Shown here: in pieces, positions 1 through 13,404 of the stretch
How the letters are laid out: the number at the start of each line of letters is the position of its first letter
Numbering within the stretch: the first letter of the stretch is position 1
DNA from: Christensenella minuta
GTDB taxonomy: Bacteria > Bacillota > Clostridia > Christensenellales > Christensenellaceae
Direction: 5' to 3'
DNA: 64,000 nucleotides
Assembly (NCBI RefSeq): GCF_003628755.1
Contig: NZ_CP029256.1
Span: forward strand, 887,585 to 951,584
Position numbers and translations under genes: made by a program
The notes under the pieces: generated by a model
The model's database searches: none
The model's input: only the letters and a program-made list of their open reading frames with translations
What the model was told of the DNA's origin: nothing

Positions 1-2787
<2,787 letters not shown>

Positions 2788-2792
2788 ATCAG

Positions 2793-3092
2793 TTATTCTC
2801 CCTTTTTCCCATTTCTCTCAAGCGCCGCGCCGTATCCGCCCGTACCATAATTGAGGCAGCGGTTCACACGCGAAATTGTCGCCGTGGACGCGCCGGTCTT
2901 TTCTGCGATCGCATGGCAGGTAATTCCGTCTTTCAGCATCTGTGCTACTTTATAGCGCTGCGAAATCGCAGAAAGTTCCGCAACAGTGCACAGATCCTCA
3001 AAAAACATATAGCACTCTTCTTCGCTTTTGAGGGACAGTACCGCCTCGAATAAAGTATCCAGCTCTTTAGATTTTAATTTTGAATGATACAC
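2793..3092 (-). CDS. yerC: YerC/YecD family TrpR-like transcriptional regulator
   Basis: Small DNA-binding protein of the TrpR superfamily (99 residues). The GTG start at 3092 is preferred over upstream codons because AGGTG lies 8 bases before it and the protein then begins VYHSKLKSKELD, as YerC proteins do. The helix-turn-helix spans about residues 50-85 (AISQRYKVAQMLKDG, TGASTATISRVNRCL). The family's effector is not established. A perfect 11-bp inverted repeat at 3113-3146 overlaps the likely -10 element upstream, which suggests autoregulation. It is placed at the head of pcrA-ligA, as in several Bacillota. Confidence 0.88.
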   Translation of the reverse strand: MYHSKLKSKELDTLFEAVLSLKSEEECYMFFEDLCTVAELSAISQRYKVAQMLKDGITCHAIAEKTGASTATISRVNRCLNYGTGGYGAALERNGKKGE

Positions 3093-3112
3093 TTTAAAGC
3101 ACCTCACAATGC

Positions 3113-3146
3113 AAAATGTAGGTATATTGAAATACACCTACATTTT
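3113..3146. promoter_or_regulatory. Inverted repeat, probable yerC operator over its promoter
   Basis: Perfect 11-bp arms AAAATGTAGGT and ACCTACATTTT are separated by 12 bases. On the minus strand the outer arm overlaps a TAAAAT -10 (3142-3147) that has a weak TTTATT -35 at 3165-3170, spacing 17. The placement between promoter and yerC start fits a repressor site. A weak terminator for parC is the alternative, but the stem is AT-rich. Confidence 0.5.
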
Positions 3147-3174
3147 AACACATTACTACGCGAAAATAAAGCGA

Positions 3175-5616
3175 TCAGTCGAAGATATTCTTGTAAAGTG
3201 CGCTTACGTTATTGCCCATCACTGCGAGGATCACCTGCTCCCCCCGGGTATTACGCGCACCCGCCGGAATACTGTCTGTAGAAATCTTGCTCAAATCGCC
3301 CGATTTCTGCACCCCGGTTACCGTTGAAATTTTATCGATCAGGAGCGCGCCGATCACCTCCCTGCCGGAGATCTCCGAAAGCTGGTAGGATTTGAGTCCC
3401 TTTCCGTTCCGTCCCTGCTCTTCAAACTCGGAAACTGGCGTCCGTTTCGCATATCCCTTCTCTGTCATCAGCAGGATATCGCCTTCCTGACCGCTTTTGA
3501 TTTGCTCTGCATACACGACTTTGGCGTGCCTACCCAATTTTATAGCGCCAACGCCTTTTCCGCTCCTGCCCATCACGGAAATCTCATTCTTGCGAATGTT
3601 GATGGACATACCATCCGAGGTAATAAAGATCATATTCTCTACGTCCGGTACATTGGGTTTGGCGTAAATAAGCGTATCGCCTTCCTTCAGGCCGCAGGCC
3701 ATAATTTTGGACTTTTTAACGTCAAATTCCTCCATCTGCGTCGCTTTTACCAATCCGTTTGCGGTTGCAAAATACATCAGCTTACTGTCAAAATCATTTT
3801 TTGTCAAAATATTCAGGATGACCTCGTCGCCATCCACTCCGGAAATCAGGGCATTGATTGATTTCCCAGCATCCTTCATACGCGATTCCGGGACAGACGT
3901 GACAGGTAAGATCATCATATTCCCTTTATTCGTAAACAGGTAAAGCTTCCCTGCCGTATCAGTCTGCACCAGTAGTACGGGCTGGAACTTTTCTTCCAAT
4001 TCTCCCGCTTCCATTCCTTTTTGCAGGGCTTTCGGCGACATGCGCTTGAGGTTTCCGTTTCGCGTCAGGATCACGGTACATTCGCTTGCCACCATAAACT
4101 CGCTCTCATCGATATTGATATGCGCATGCTCCTCCTTCATGAGCTGTGTGCGGCGTTTATCCGCATATTTTTCCTTCACCGCCAGAAGCTCCTCGCGGAT
4201 AACCTCCAGAAGCTTCGCTTCGGAGCCTAGGATGGAGCGCAGGTATTTGATGAGTGCGACGACCTCTTTATATTCATTTTCCAGAAGCTCGACCTCGAGA
4301 TTCGTGAGGCGCGCAAGCCGCATGTCGAGGATGGCTTGTGCCTGTACGCCTGTAAGGTTGAACTCCCTCATTAGCCTGTGCTTGGCTTCATCCGAATTTT
4401 TTGAGGAACGGATAATCCGGATCACACGGTCGATATTTTTTACCGCAATAATCAGGCCGAGCAAAATATGCTCACGTTTTTCGGCTTTCTCGAGATCAAA
4501 CTGTGTCCGGCGCGTAATGACGTTTTTCTGGTGCCGGATATAATGGTCGAGGATAGGCAGCAGGCCAAGCTGCCTGGGCGAACCGTCCGCAATCACCATC
4601 ATATTGATGCCGAACGTAGTTTGCAGGTCTGTATATTTGAACAGCAGATTCAGTATTTTTTCCGGATCATGGCCCTTTTTGACCTCAACCACCGCCCGTA
4701 TCCCTTCCCGGTCGGATTCGTCGCGGATATCGTCGATTCCCGCAAATATCTCTTTCCTGTTTTCACTTACCGCAAGTATTTTTTCCAGCATTGCGGATTT
4801 CTTGACCTCATAAGGTATCTCCGTAATAACAATCAGGCTCTTTCCGTTCTTGGCTTTCTCGATGTGCGTCTTCGCGCGCATCTGTATTTTACCCTTTCCC
4901 GTTTCATACGCCTGCCTGAGGCCGTCACCACCGAGGAGGTATCCGCCTGTCGGAAAATCCGGCGCCTTGATATACTTCATTACGTCCGAAAGGCTGCATT
5001 CCGGGTTTTCGATGCGTGTCACGACGCCGTCGATTACTTCTCCCAAATTGTGCGGCGGTATATTGGTCGCAAGCCCTACCGCAATGCCCGAGGAGCCGTT
5101 GACAAGCAGATTTGGATAGCGGGCCGGAAGCATATCCGGCTCACGCTCCGTATCGTCGAAATTCGGCCGGAACGGCACCGTGTCCTTGCCAAGGTCCCGC
5201 AGCATCTCGAGCGCCAGCGGAGAAAGCCGTGCTTCCGTATAACGCATCGCCGCCGCGCTGTCTCCATCCGGTGATCCAAAATTCCCATGCCCATCCACAA
5301 GCGGCATACGCATCGCATAGGGCTGCGCAAGGCGTACCATGGCGTCGTAAACGCTGGTATCTCCGTGCGGATGATATTTACCCAGCGCTTCGCCGACGAT
5401 CCTTGCCGATTTTTTATAGGGCTTATCCGGCAGGATGCCGAGATCATACATCGTATACAAAATGCGCCGTTGAACAGGCTTAAGGCCATCCTCCACGCGC
5501 GGTAGGGCGCGCTCCATCGTAACGTATTCCGCGTACGTTATGAAAGAAGTGTGCATGACCTCGTCCAAGGCCGCATCAATGATCTCTTCGTTATAATTAA
5601 TTTGCTTCGATTTCAT
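3175..5616 (-). CDS. parC: Type IIA topoisomerase subunit A, probably ParC
   Basis: DNA-cleaving subunit of a type IIA topoisomerase (813 residues). The winged-helix domain has the quinolone-region sequence [14 protein letters not shown], and the catalytic tyrosine is in [12 protein letters not shown]. The N-terminus reads [12 protein letters not shown], the VQ form being closer to ParC than the VH of GyrA. The six-bladed C-terminal domain has no clean GyrA box; only degenerate GRSGKG and GRNGKG loops are seen, which argues against wrapping gyrase activity. It overlaps the end of parE by 20 bp, so the two are translationally coupled. It is called ParC rather than GyrA with moderate confidence; the canonical gyrAB pair would be elsewhere. 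Confidence 0.85.
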   Translation of the reverse strand: MKSKQINYNEEIIDAALDEVMHTSFITYAEYVTMERALPRVEDGLKPVQRRILYTMYDLGILPDKPYKKSARIVGEALGKYHPHGDTSVYDAMVRLAQPYAMRMPLVDGHGNFGSPDGDSAAAMRYTEARLSPLALEMLRDLGKDTVPFRPNFDDTEREPDMLPARYPNLLVNGSSGIAVGLATNIPPHNLGEVIDGVVTRIENPECSLSDVMKYIKAPDFPTGGYLLGGDGLRQAYETGKGKIQMRAKTHIEKAKNGKSLIVITEIPYEVKKSAMLEKILAVSENRKEIFAGIDDIRDESDREGIRAVVEVKKGHDPEKILNLLFKYTDLQTTFGINMMVIADGSPRQLGLLPILDHYIRHQKNVITRRTQFDLEKAEKREHILLGLIIAVKNIDRVIRIIRSSKNSDEAKHRLMREFNLTGVQAQAILDMRLARLTNLEVELLENEYKEVVALIKYLRSILGSEAKLLEVIREELLAVKEKYADKRRTQLMKEEHAHINIDESEFMVASECTVILTRNGNLKRMSPKALQKGMEAGELEEKFQPVLLVQTDTAGKLYLFTNKGNMMILPVTSVPESRMKDAGKSINALISGVDGDEVILNILTKNDFDSKLMYFATANGLVKATQMEEFDVKKSKIMACGLKEGDTLIYAKPNVPDVENMIFITSDGMSINIRKNEISVMGRSGKGVGAIKLGRHAKVVYAEQIKSGQEGDILLMTEKGYAKRTPVSEFEEQGRNGKGLKSYQLSEISGREVIGALLIDKISTVTGVQKSGDLSKISTDSIPAGARNTRGEQVILAVMGNNVSALYKNIFD

Positions 5617-7570
5617 GCTGCACTACCTCAAAATTGTCCTGTTTATTGAAATTCGCATGCTCTGCAATATATTGCTTGCGCGGCTCTACATTATCGCCCA
5701 TTAGCGTAGTTACAATTTGCTCAACGTTTGCAAGGTCGTCAATCGTCACACGGATCAGCGAACGTTTCTCAGGGTCCATTGTCGTGTCCCAAAGCTGCTC
5801 CGGATTCATTTCCCCAAGCCCTTTATACCGCTGTACCGTATAGCCCCGACCGATCTTTGCTTTCGCCGCCTCAAGTTGTTCTTCATTGTAGGCATAAAGC
5901 ACCTTGCTTCCCTTAGCAATTTTATAGAGCGGCGGGCGGCCGATATAAAGATGTCCGTCCGTAATCAGCTCTTTGAAATAGCGATAGAAGAAGGTAATCA
6001 AAATGGTACGGATATGTCCGCCATCCTGATCGGCATCCGCCAGGATGATAACCTTATTATATTTAATATTATTGATGTTAAAGCTGTCGTCAAAACCAGC
6101 TCCGAGCGCCGTGATAATAGAGCGGAATTCTTCGTTGGCCAGCACTTGGTCAACGCGCTTTTTCTCTACGTTCAAAGGCTTTCCGCGCAAAGGAAGAATC
6201 GCCTGGAACCGTCGGTCGCGCCCCTGCTTCGCGCTTCCGCCCGCGCTGTCCCCCTCGACGATAAACAGCTCGTTCAGCTCGGGCTTCCTGCCCGTGCAGG
6301 CTGAAAGCTTACCAACGAGCGGCGAACTTTCCAGTTTGCTCTTGGCGCGTTCCATTTTTTTTGCTTTGCGGGCCGCTTCACGCACGCGCGCCGCCCCGAC
6401 AGCCTTTTCCAGAATTTTTGTACAAATTTGAGTATTGTTCAGATCGGCCATAAATGCCGAAAGCTTCTCCGTCACGACGGCTTCCACCGCAACCCGCGCC
6501 TCTGCATTTCCGAGCTTCGTCTTCGTCTGTCCTTCAAACTGCACATTCTTCATTTTGATATTAATGACAGCGCACAGTCCCTCACGGAAATCGTCTCCCG
6601 TCAGGTTCGCTTCCTTTTCCTTCAATAGGTTGTTGCTGCGCGCATAATCGTTCATCACCTTTGTAATCGCGGCCTTAAAGCCTGTTTCATGCATGCCGCC
6701 TTCAGTGGTCGGAATATTGTTCACATAGGAAAAAATACTTTCCGTGTAGCTTGAATTATATTGCATCGCAATACTGACTACAATATCACGTTTGGTTCCT
6801 TCCAGCAATATCGGTGCCGCATGAAGCGGAGTCTTGTCTTTATTCAGATAGAGGACGAAATCGACGATCCCACCGGTATATTCAAAGGCTTCCCTGCGCG
6901 GACGTCCGCCGGTCATTTGCCGTTCGTCGATAAGTGTTATGTTGAGCCCCTTAGTAAGGAATGCCAGCTCCCGCAAGCGGCGTCTTACTACGTCAAATTG
7001 AAAATCAATGGTATCAAAAATAGTATCGTCCGGAAGAAATGTTATCCTGGAGCCCTTTTTTCTTGTTTCCCCGATCTCCTCCAACGGTGCAAGAGGCCGC
7101 CCGACCTTCATTTTCCCTTTTGAATCGGCTTCCGTCACATATTTCTGGTAATAAACTTTTCCGTTTTGGTAAACTTCCACCTCAAGCCATTTTGAAAGCG
7201 CGTTCACCACCGACGCACCGACGCCGTGCAGGCCGCCCGAGTAAGCGTAATTTTCATTATTGAATTTACCGCCTGCATGAAGCTGGGTAAATACTACTTC
7301 CACGCCTGAAATTTTAAGCTCCGGATGGATACCCGTTGGAATCCCCCGCCCGTTGTCCTCCACTGAAATTGAATTATCCGGATGGATTGTTACGATGAGC
7401 TTATTCGCGTAACCGTTGGCGGCTTCGTCAATCCCGTTATCCACAATTTCCCACAAGAGATGATGAAGCCCGCGCGAACTTGTCGTGCCAATATACATTC
7501 CAGGGCGGCGGCGCACTGCATCAAGCCCTTCCAGAACCTGAATATCCCCCGCCGTATATGTCTTTGACAT
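5597..7570 (-). CDS. parE: Type IIA topoisomerase subunit B, probably ParE
   Basis: ATPase subunit partnering the downstream subunit A (657 residues). The start is the ATG at 7570 behind GTGGAGGAAAGG; longer forms lack a ribosome site. The GHKL ATPase domain shows [17 protein letters not shown] and [15 protein letters not shown]; the K-loop is QTKTKLGN; the TOPRIM domain has [16 protein letters not shown] and DADQDGGHI. The [19 protein letters not shown] segment is of the ParE/GyrB type. Its own promoter lies just behind the clpX terminator, and its last codons overlap parC. Assignment to ParE rather than GyrB follows the partner. Confidence 0.88.
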   Translation of the reverse strand: MSKTYTAGDIQVLEGLDAVRRRPGMYIGTTSSRGLHHLLWEIVDNGIDEAANGYANKLIVTIHPDNSISVEDNGRGIPTGIHPELKISGVEVVFTQLHAGGKFNNENYAYSGGLHGVGASVVNALSKWLEVEVYQNGKVYYQKYVTEADSKGKMKVGRPLAPLEEIGETRKKGSRITFLPDDTIFDTIDFQFDVVRRRLRELAFLTKGLNITLIDERQMTGGRPRREAFEYTGGIVDFVLYLNKDKTPLHAAPILLEGTKRDIVVSIAMQYNSSYTESIFSYVNNIPTTEGGMHETGFKAAITKVMNDYARSNNLLKEKEANLTGDDFREGLCAVINIKMKNVQFEGQTKTKLGNAEARVAVEAVVTEKLSAFMADLNNTQICTKILEKAVGAARVREAARKAKKMERAKSKLESSPLVGKLSACTGRKPELNELFIVEGDSAGGSAKQGRDRRFQAILPLRGKPLNVEKKRVDQVLANEEFRSIITALGAGFDDSFNINNIKYNKVIILADADQDGGHIRTILITFFYRYFKELITDGHLYIGRPPLYKIAKGSKVLYAYNEEQLEAAKAKIGRGYTVQRYKGLGEMNPEQLWDTTMDPEKRSLIRVTIDDLANVEQIVTTLMGDNVEPRKQYIAEHANFNKQDNFEVVQHEIEAN

Positions 7571-7609
7571 AACCTTTCCTCCACAACATTTATGAATACA
7601 TACTGTAAT

Positions 7610-7638
7610 ATTATATAACAGGCCACAAAATATAGCAA
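7610..7638 (-). promoter_or_regulatory. parE-parC promoter
   Basis: On the minus strand TTGCTA, 17 bases, then a perfect TATAAT (7610-7615). It sits between the clpX terminator and the parE ribosome site, so parEC is transcribed independently of clpX. Confidence 0.6.
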
Positions 7639-7640
7639 AC

Positions 7641-7672
7641 AAAAAAGAGCGGGAATTGCGTTCCCGCTCTTT
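7641..7672 (-). terminator. clpX terminator
   Basis: A 12-bp stem (AAAGAGCGGGAA with its complement) and 5-base loop, followed on the minus strand by six T. It lies 17 bp after the clpX stop. Confidence 0.9.
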
Positions 7673-7688
7673 CGATTTTATTATTCTT

Positions 7689-8966
7689 TCAGGAAGCGGT
7701 CTCTTCTTTTTTCCTTGACTTTGGCAACGCGGGCTTTTCACCCATCACAAGCATCGGCTTTTTAGAATCAATCGTCTCCTTGGTAATAACGCATTTCAGC
7801 ACATCGTTGCGCGACGGAAGGTCATACATGATATCCATCATCGACGTTTCGATAATGCTGCGAAGTCCGCGTGCGCCCGTTTTCTGTTCGATCGCAAGCT
7901 TAGCGACTTCCTTCAGTGCTTCATCTTCAAATTCAAGCTCCACGCCATCGATTTCAAACAACTTCCGGTACTGCTTGGTAAGCGCGTTCTTCGGCTTCTT
8001 AAGAATTTCAACCAAAGCCTGTTCATCCAGCGACTGCAGGTTCACAACTACCGGTAAACGGCCGACGAATTCCGGAATTAAGCCAAACTTCAGCAAATCC
8101 TCTGTCTGCAGCTGCTCAAGCAGCGCGCTTATATCCTTTTCCTGCTTGCTCTTTACATCGGCGCCAAACCCCATCGCCTTTTTGCCGGTACGGTTTTCGA
8201 TAATCGAATCGAGGCCGTCAAATGCCCCGCCGCAAATAAACAGGATGTTCGTCGTGTCGATCTGTAGAAAATCCTGATGCGGATGCTTCCGTCCACCCTG
8301 CGGCGGAACGCTTGCAACCGTACCTTCGAGGATCTTCAGCAATGCCTGCTGGACGCCCTCGCCGGACACATCGCGCGTAATGGAAGGATTATCCGTTTTG
8401 CGGGCGATCTTATCGATCTCATCCACATAGATAATGCCTTTCTGAGCGCGCTCAATATCAAAGTCCGCAGCTTGAATGAGCTTCAGCAGAATATTTTCCA
8501 CATCTTCGCCCACATATCCGGCCTCGGTAAGCGACGTTGCATCCGCAATCGCAAACGGCACGTTCAAAATCCGCGCCAGCGTCTGTGCAAGCAATGTTTT
8601 TCCGCTCCCAGTGGGGCCAAGCATCAAAATGTTGCTCTTTTGGACCTCCGTCTCGCCTTCACCGACTTCTGCATTAATTCTTTTATAGTGGTTGTACACC
8701 GCTACTGCGAGATACTTTTTTGCCTTATCCTGACCGATTACATAATCGTTCAGCGTATTTACAATCTCGGACGGCTTGGGAATTTCTTTCAGCTCGAATT
8801 TCGCCGCTTCCTTAAATTCCTCATCGATGATTTCGCGGCACAACTCCACGCACTCGTCGCAGATATATACGCCGGGGCCAGCTACAAGCCTGCGCACTTC
8901 ATCCTGCGTTTTCCCGCAAAAGGTGCACTTGATCTGGCCGTCACCGTCATTATAATTATCATACAT
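7689..8966 (-). CDS. clpX: ATP-dependent Clp protease ATP-binding subunit ClpX
   Basis: AAA+ unfoldase that feeds substrates to ClpP (425 residues, normal length). The N-terminal C4 zinc-binding domain ([11 protein letters not shown] ... CDECVELC, residues 15-43) selects adaptors. Then come Walker A GPTGSGKT, pore loop GYVGEDVEN, Walker [11 protein letters not shown], sensor and [10 protein letters not shown], and the [10 protein letters not shown] sensor-2 region. The start is supported by GAGGTGA eight bases upstream. It follows clpP by 19 bp and shares the tig-clpP-clpX transcript, an order common in Bacillota and Proteobacteria. Confidence 0.97.
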   Translation of the reverse strand: MYDNYNDGDGQIKCTFCGKTQDEVRRLVAGPGVYICDECVELCREIIDEEFKEAAKFELKEIPKPSEIVNTLNDYVIGQDKAKKYLAVAVYNHYKRINAEVGEGETEVQKSNILMLGPTGSGKTLLAQTLARILNVPFAIADATSLTEAGYVGEDVENILLKLIQAADFDIERAQKGIIYVDEIDKIARKTDNPSITRDVSGEGVQQALLKILEGTVASVPPQGGRKHPHQDFLQIDTTNILFICGGAFDGLDSIIENRTGKKAMGFGADVKSKQEKDISALLEQLQTEDLLKFGLIPEFVGRLPVVVNLQSLDEQALVEILKKPKNALTKQYRKLFEIDGVELEFEDEALKEVAKLAIEQKTGARGLRSIIETSMMDIMYDLPSRNDVLKCVITKETIDSKKPMLVMGEKPALPKSRKKEETAS

Positions 8967-8985
8967 ATTTTATTCACCTCTGACG

Positions 8986-9567
8986 CTATTTCGCAGGAAT
9001 GATCTCGTCGATGATTCCGTACTCCAATGCCTCTTCCGAAGTCATGAAATAGTCCCGCTCGACATCCTTCTGCACCTTTTTCAGCGTCTGTCCCGTCCGT
9101 TCACTCAAAATTTTATTCATCTTATCCTTGATCGCAATGATTCGCTGTGCATGGATGGCAATGTCAGTTGCCTGCCCTTGCGTGCCACCAAGTGGCTGAT
9201 GAATCATAATCTCGCTGTTCGGCAACGCTTTGCGTTTGCCTTTTTGTCCTGCCGCCATCAGGAACGCTCCCATGGAAGCGGCCATGCCAATGCAGATAGT
9301 ACTTACGTCGCACTTAATATACTGCATGGTGTCGTAGATCGCCATTCCGGCCGTTATGGAACCGCCGGGGCTGTTGATATACAGGTAAATATCTTTATCG
9401 GGATCTTCCGCTTCGAGAAAGATGAGCTGCGCCACCACGAGATTGGCAACGGTATCGTCGATCTCTCCGGACAGGAAGATGATCCTATCCCTTAATAAAC
9501 GGGAAAAAATGTCATACGACCGTTCTCCCCGGTTCGTCTGTTCTACCACAATCGGTACTAAGCTCAT
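8986..9567 (-). CDS. clpP: ATP-dependent Clp protease proteolytic subunit ClpP
   Basis: Serine peptidase forming the tetradecameric Clp chamber (193 residues). The start is the ATG at 9567 after AAGGAGG, giving the typical [20 protein letters not shown]. The catalytic serine is in GMAASMGAF, histidine in MIHQPLGG and aspartate in ERDYFM. The short N-terminal stretch before VPIVVE is the usual processed propeptide. It lies between tig and clpX in one operon. Confidence 0.97.
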   Translation of the reverse strand: MSLVPIVVEQTNRGERSYDIFSRLLRDRIIFLSGEIDDTVANLVVAQLIFLEAEDPDKDIYLYINSPGGSITAGMAIYDTMQYIKCDVSTICIGMAASMGAFLMAAGQKGKRKALPNSEIMIHQPLGGTQGQATDIAIHAQRIIAIKDKMNKILSERTGQTLKKVQKDVERDYFMTSEEALEYGIIDEIIPAK

Positions 9568-9618
9568 AAAATAACCTCCTTGCTGCACATGGCCAATCAC
9601 CCGGTGCATAGAAAATTG

Positions 9619-11043
9619 TTATTCCTTGGCAGCCTTTGGTTTGTCAGCGTCTTTTTCAGCCGCTTTTTTGGCTGTCTTTTTATCGGAATCTTTGGCAGGT
9701 TCTTTTTTCGCACTGTCCTTGGAGGCTTTCTTCTGTTCAGCCGCTTCCTTTTTGGGATCAACCTCTTCGATCTCCGCCTTGGAGACAAGGTAATCAAACA
9801 GCTGTTCCATCGCAACGCGTTCTTTGAAATAATCAATTTCCTGCGTGCTCATGGTGTCCTTGAACTCCTGGACCGTCTTATTGGCGTCCTTCGCGAGTTC
9901 TTCATATTTTTTCTCGATATCTTCCTCGGAAGGATCAATCTCGAGTTTTTTCAGAAGCGCTTCCACAGCCAGGCGCATACGTACCTGCTCCTGTGCACTT
10001 TCCTTGTAATCGTTCCGCAAATCCTGCAGCGTCTTACCCATATATTTCAAGTAATCATCCAGTTTCATGCCTTGATACATCAGTTGATAAGACATCTGCT
10101 GAATCTGGTAATCAATCTGGTCGTCGACCATCACTTCGGGAATATCCACTTTAATTCCCTTGGCAACGGCTTCAAGCAGCTGATTTTCCATTTCCGCTTT
10201 TGCACGCATATCCGCGCGCTCCTGCAGTTTCTTTTTAACGTCTTTTTTATACTCCGCAAGCGTATCGAATTCCGATACGTCCTGTGCAAAGTCATCATCA
10301 AGCTCGGGCAGTTCTTTTTCCTTCACTGCTTTCATCTTGATCGCAAATACAGCGTCTTTCCCTGCAAATTCAGGTGTGTAATCGTCCGGGAATTTCACAT
10401 TGATGTCTTTTTCATCTCCTGCTTTCATCCCAACGATCTGTTCCTCAAAGCCGGGGATAAAGCGCCCCTCGCCTAAGACGAGCGTCTGGTCTTCCGCCGC
10501 GCCGCCTTCAAATTTCACTCCGTCGATGCTGCCGGCAAAATCAATCAAAACAGTATCGCCGTCCTTGGAAGCACGCTTAACTTCCACCCATCTCGCATTC
10601 TGTTCGCGTGTCTTTTCGACCTCGGCGTCTACGTCCTTGGCCGTAATCTTTTCTACCGGCTTCTTTACCTTGAGGCCTTCATATTTTCCCAGCTTTACGA
10701 CCGGCTTTAAAACTACGGTAGCCGTTACTACAACGCCATCCTTCTGGTCGACGCTCAAAACGTCATATTCCGGTCTCGAAACCACATCCAGTTCATGCTC
10801 TTTGACTGCGTCGAGATATGCCTGTGGAATGATCTCATCCAGCGCATCTTCGTAAAACACCTGAGGGCCGTAAAAGTTTTCGACCATCTTGCGCGGCGCT
10901 TTTCCTTTGCGGAATCCGGGAATATTGAACTTCCCTTTCAATTTCTGATACGCTTTTGCAATTCCTTCCTCAAATTTATCAGCGGAAACATTCAACTCCA
11001 GTTTCGCTTTGTTCCCTTCCAGCTTCTCTAATTTAGCAGCCAT
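9619..11043 (-). CDS. tig: Trigger factor, ribosome-associated chaperone
   Basis: Chaperone and peptidyl-prolyl isomerase that meets nascent chains at the ribosome exit (474 residues). The ATG at 11043 is chosen because AGGAGG lies six bases before it; the ATG two codons upstream abuts the AGGAGG. The ribosome-binding domain carries the signature GFRKGKAPRKM (residues 41-51), followed by the FKBP domain (DTVLIDFAGSIDGVKFEGG) and the helical C-terminal domain. An extra Lys/Ala/Glu-rich tail of about 45 residues follows the last conserved helix and is probably disordered. It is first gene of tig-clpP-clpX. Confidence 0.96.
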   Translation of the reverse strand: MAAKLEKLEGNKAKLELNVSADKFEEGIAKAYQKLKGKFNIPGFRKGKAPRKMVENFYGPQVFYEDALDEIIPQAYLDAVKEHELDVVSRPEYDVLSVDQKDGVVVTATVVLKPVVKLGKYEGLKVKKPVEKITAKDVDAEVEKTREQNARWVEVKRASKDGDTVLIDFAGSIDGVKFEGGAAEDQTLVLGEGRFIPGFEEQIVGMKAGDEKDINVKFPDDYTPEFAGKDAVFAIKMKAVKEKELPELDDDFAQDVSEFDTLAEYKKDVKKKLQERADMRAKAEMENQLLEAVAKGIKVDIPEVMVDDQIDYQIQQMSYQLMYQGMKLDDYLKYMGKTLQDLRNDYKESAQEQVRMRLAVEALLKKLEIDPSEEDIEKKYEELAKDANKTVQEFKDTMSTQEIDYFKERVAMEQLFDYLVSKAEIEEVDPKKEAAEQKKASKDSAKKEPAKDSDKKTAKKAAEKDADKPKAAKE

Positions 11044-11098
11044 CTTCATCCTCCTAGATTGTTTCAAAACTATAAAATTGCAGAACAATACAGAGAAT

Positions 11099-11127
11099 AG
11101 TATACTATATTTATAACCCGTACGCAA
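11099..11127 (-). promoter_or_regulatory. tig-clpP-clpX promoter
   Basis: Minus-strand TTGCGT (11122-11127), 17 bases, TATACT (11099-11104). It lies 56 bp before the tig start, in the gap after the ygiQ-like gene. Confidence 0.6.
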
Positions 11128-11167
11128 TACGAATTAACAGATATATTTCTCCCCCGAAGGCTCTGTT

Positions 11168-12934
11168 TCAGTCTCTTACAAGCTTCTTTTTTCCGTTGCC
11201 GATGAGGTCGTCACGCTCTGCTTTCCGAAGCGCTTTTTTTACAATTCTATGATTCTTCGGATTTTTATATTGGATGAGTGCGCGCTGCATCGATTTTTCT
11301 TCCGTACTTTTAGCAACATAGACCTTTTTCCCCGTTTCCGGATCAAGCCCCGTGTAATACATACACGTTGCAAGCGTTCCGGGGGTCGGATAAAAGTCCT
11401 GCGCCTGTTCCGGCATAAAGCCCGTGTCCCGGATAAACTCTGCAAGCCGTACTGCATCCATCATGGTGGAACCCGGATGGGACGACATAAAATACGGCAG
11501 GACATACTGCTTTTTTCCAGCGCGCTTCGAGGCCGCGGCAAATTTCTGGCAGAACCGTTGGTATTTTTCGATTTCCGGCTTTCCCATCAGTTTCAAAACA
11601 TCCGGGCTCACGTGTTCCGGCGCAAGCTTCAGCTGCCCGCTCACATGGTGGACGGCAAGCTCTTTCACAAATTCTCCGCTTTTATCGAGAAGTGCATAAT
11701 CATAGCGGATGCCGGAGCGGACGAATACCTTTTTCACACCGTTAACCGTCCGCACCTTGCGTAAAAGCCTTACATATTCTGCATGGTTCTCCTTCAGATA
11801 CCTGCACTTTTCCGGCGTCAAGCACCGCCGCGCAGTGCACCTGCCCTTAGGATTCGTACACGTTACTCCGTAGAAATTAGCAGTAGGTCCGCCCACATCA
11901 TGGATATATCCCTTGAATTCCGTGTCCAGAGTAAGCTGTTTGATTTCATCCACCACGCTTTTTATGCTTCGCCACGCAACGTCTTTTCCCTGGTGGTAAA
12001 AAAGTGCGCAAAACGCGCACGCACCTATACATCCCCGGGTTGCCGTAACGCTGAACTTCACCTCGTCCAATGCGGGGATCGGTTTTTGGTACATTGGATG
12101 CGCCGCTCGCATATACGGCAGCGAATAGACAAAGTCGAGCTCCTTCTGATCCAGCGGTTTAGACGGAACATTTTGTACGACGAAGCCTTTTTCATGCTTC
12201 TGTACAAGAGCCTCCTTACGGTTTCTCATCTCCGTCATAAACGCCTGTGCGTAGACTTTTTTATCCGCACGCACCTGTCGAAAGGAAGGCAGTTCCATAT
12301 ATTCATAGACCCGTTCGAGTGTAGGTGTGAAATATGAGGTACCCTCTACGTAGGTAATATCCTGCGCTGCAAGCCCGCCATCCAGCGCCTCGGCAATTTC
12401 AATAATCGGCCGTTCTCCCATGCCGTAGACCAAAATATCCGCTCCGCTTTCTATCAATATGGAAGGCTTTACCTCGTTATCCCAATAATCATAATGCGCA
12501 AACCGCCGCAGGCTTGCCTCAATCCCTCCGATAATGACCGGTACATTTCCATAAGCCTCACGGATTCTCTTTGCATAAACGACCGTAGAACGCTCCGGAC
12601 GCTTTCCAGTTTTACCGCCGGGCGAATACATATCCTTCGCCCGGCGGTGTTTCGTCACGGAATATAGATTCACCATGCTGTCCATATTGCCCGCACTAAT
12701 AAGGAAACCGAGCCGCGGCCTTCCCAGCCGTTTAAAATCTCCGAAGGACTTCCAGGATGGCTGGGCGATGATCCCCACCGAATATCCATGCGCCGCCAGA
12801 TAGCGCGAAATGATTGCATGCGCAAACGACGGATGGTCGACATAGGCGTCCCCCGTTACCAACACAAAATCGAGCTGCTCGATTCCATTTTTCTCCATAT
12901 CCGCTTTGGATACGGGTAAAAAGCCATCATTCAT
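11168..12934 (-). CDS. YgiQ family radical SAM protein
   Basis: UPF0313/YgiQ-type radical SAM protein of unknown reaction (588 residues). Order: an N-terminal vitamin-B12-binding-like Rossmann region (FVLVTGDAYVDHPSFAHAI), the radical SAM core with the CxxxCxxC cluster CIGACAFC, and a Cys-rich segment after it (CTNPKGRCTARRCLTPEKC). The start is set at the ATG giving MNDGFLPVSKADM, which matches the family's N-terminus. No ribosome site precedes it; an extended -10 (TGTTATGAT, 12942-12950) ends seven bases before the ATG, so the message may be leaderless. An upstream ATG at 12991 would add 19 unconserved residues. Confidence 0.88.
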   Translation of the reverse strand: MNDGFLPVSKADMEKNGIEQLDFVLVTGDAYVDHPSFAHAIISRYLAAHGYSVGIIAQPSWKSFGDFKRLGRPRLGFLISAGNMDSMVNLYSVTKHRRAKDMYSPGGKTGKRPERSTVVYAKRIREAYGNVPVIIGGIEASLRRFAHYDYWDNEVKPSILIESGADILVYGMGERPIIEIAEALDGGLAAQDITYVEGTSYFTPTLERVYEYMELPSFRQVRADKKVYAQAFMTEMRNRKEALVQKHEKGFVVQNVPSKPLDQKELDFVYSLPYMRAAHPMYQKPIPALDEVKFSVTATRGCIGACAFCALFYHQGKDVAWRSIKSVVDEIKQLTLDTEFKGYIHDVGGPTANFYGVTCTNPKGRCTARRCLTPEKCRYLKENHAEYVRLLRKVRTVNGVKKVFVRSGIRYDYALLDKSGEFVKELAVHHVSGQLKLAPEHVSPDVLKLMGKPEIEKYQRFCQKFAAASKRAGKKQYVLPYFMSSHPGSTMMDAVRLAEFIRDTGFMPEQAQDFYPTPGTLATCMYYTGLDPETGKKVYVAKSTEEKSMQRALIQYKNPKNHRIVKKALRKAERDDLIGNGKKKLVRD

Positions 12935-13022
12935 ACACACTATCATAACACAACGGCCGCAAACGGCAACTGTTGTTTTGGGCCGCCGCATTTCCTGCCT
13001 TATGTTTTCAGGCTCCCATCCC

Positions 13023-13376
13023 TCAGTCCTGATTATTTTTCGCTTTATGGCAGCAATGCTTTTCGTGGGTGCACTGCGGCTTCATTGCAGCGCATACGAT
13101 AACATCCCCGCCCTCAATACGTATCGTTTTTCCGTTTACCAGTGCATCCGCCATTTTCTGCCGGGCACTGTCATACATACGGGTCACCGTTGGCCGTGAA
13201 ACATTCATTTTTTCAGCACATTGTTCCTGTGTCAGCGCTGCATAATCAAGTAAACGGATCACTTCATACTCGTCATATCCGATCACTACCATTCCGGTTT
13301 CGTCCGCATTCTCTGGAACAAAGCATGTTGTTTTTGGTTTAGCGCAAATACATCTGCACTTAAACGGCCTTGCCAT
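13023..13376 (-). CDS. DUF134 (UPF0251) family helix-turn-helix protein
   Basis: Small predicted DNA-binding protein (117 residues) with N-terminal MARPFKCRCIC, the EVIRLLDYAALTQEQCAEKM sigma-70 region 4-like helices and the recognition helix SRPTVTRMYDSARQKMA. The Cys/His-rich C-terminus (CTHEKHCCHK) may bind metal or a cluster. Members often lie near NifX/NafY-type or iron-sulphur related genes, but the target here is unknown. It is transcribed alone from a near-perfect consensus promoter immediately upstream. The ATG at 13376 follows GTGAGG. Confidence 0.85.
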   Translation of the reverse strand: MARPFKCRCICAKPKTTCFVPENADETGMVVIGYDEYEVIRLLDYAALTQEQCAEKMNVSRPTVTRMYDSARQKMADALVNGKTIRIEGGDVIVCAAMKPQCTHEKHCCHKAKNNQD

Positions 13377-13404
13377 GTTTCATACCTCACTTGTGTTTGC
13401 GCCT

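Noticed and set aside
9619..9760. Lys/Ala/Glu repeat tail of trigger factor as a frameshift artefact
   Set aside because: Reading frame is continuous and ends normally; low-complexity tails of this kind occur in other trigger factors.
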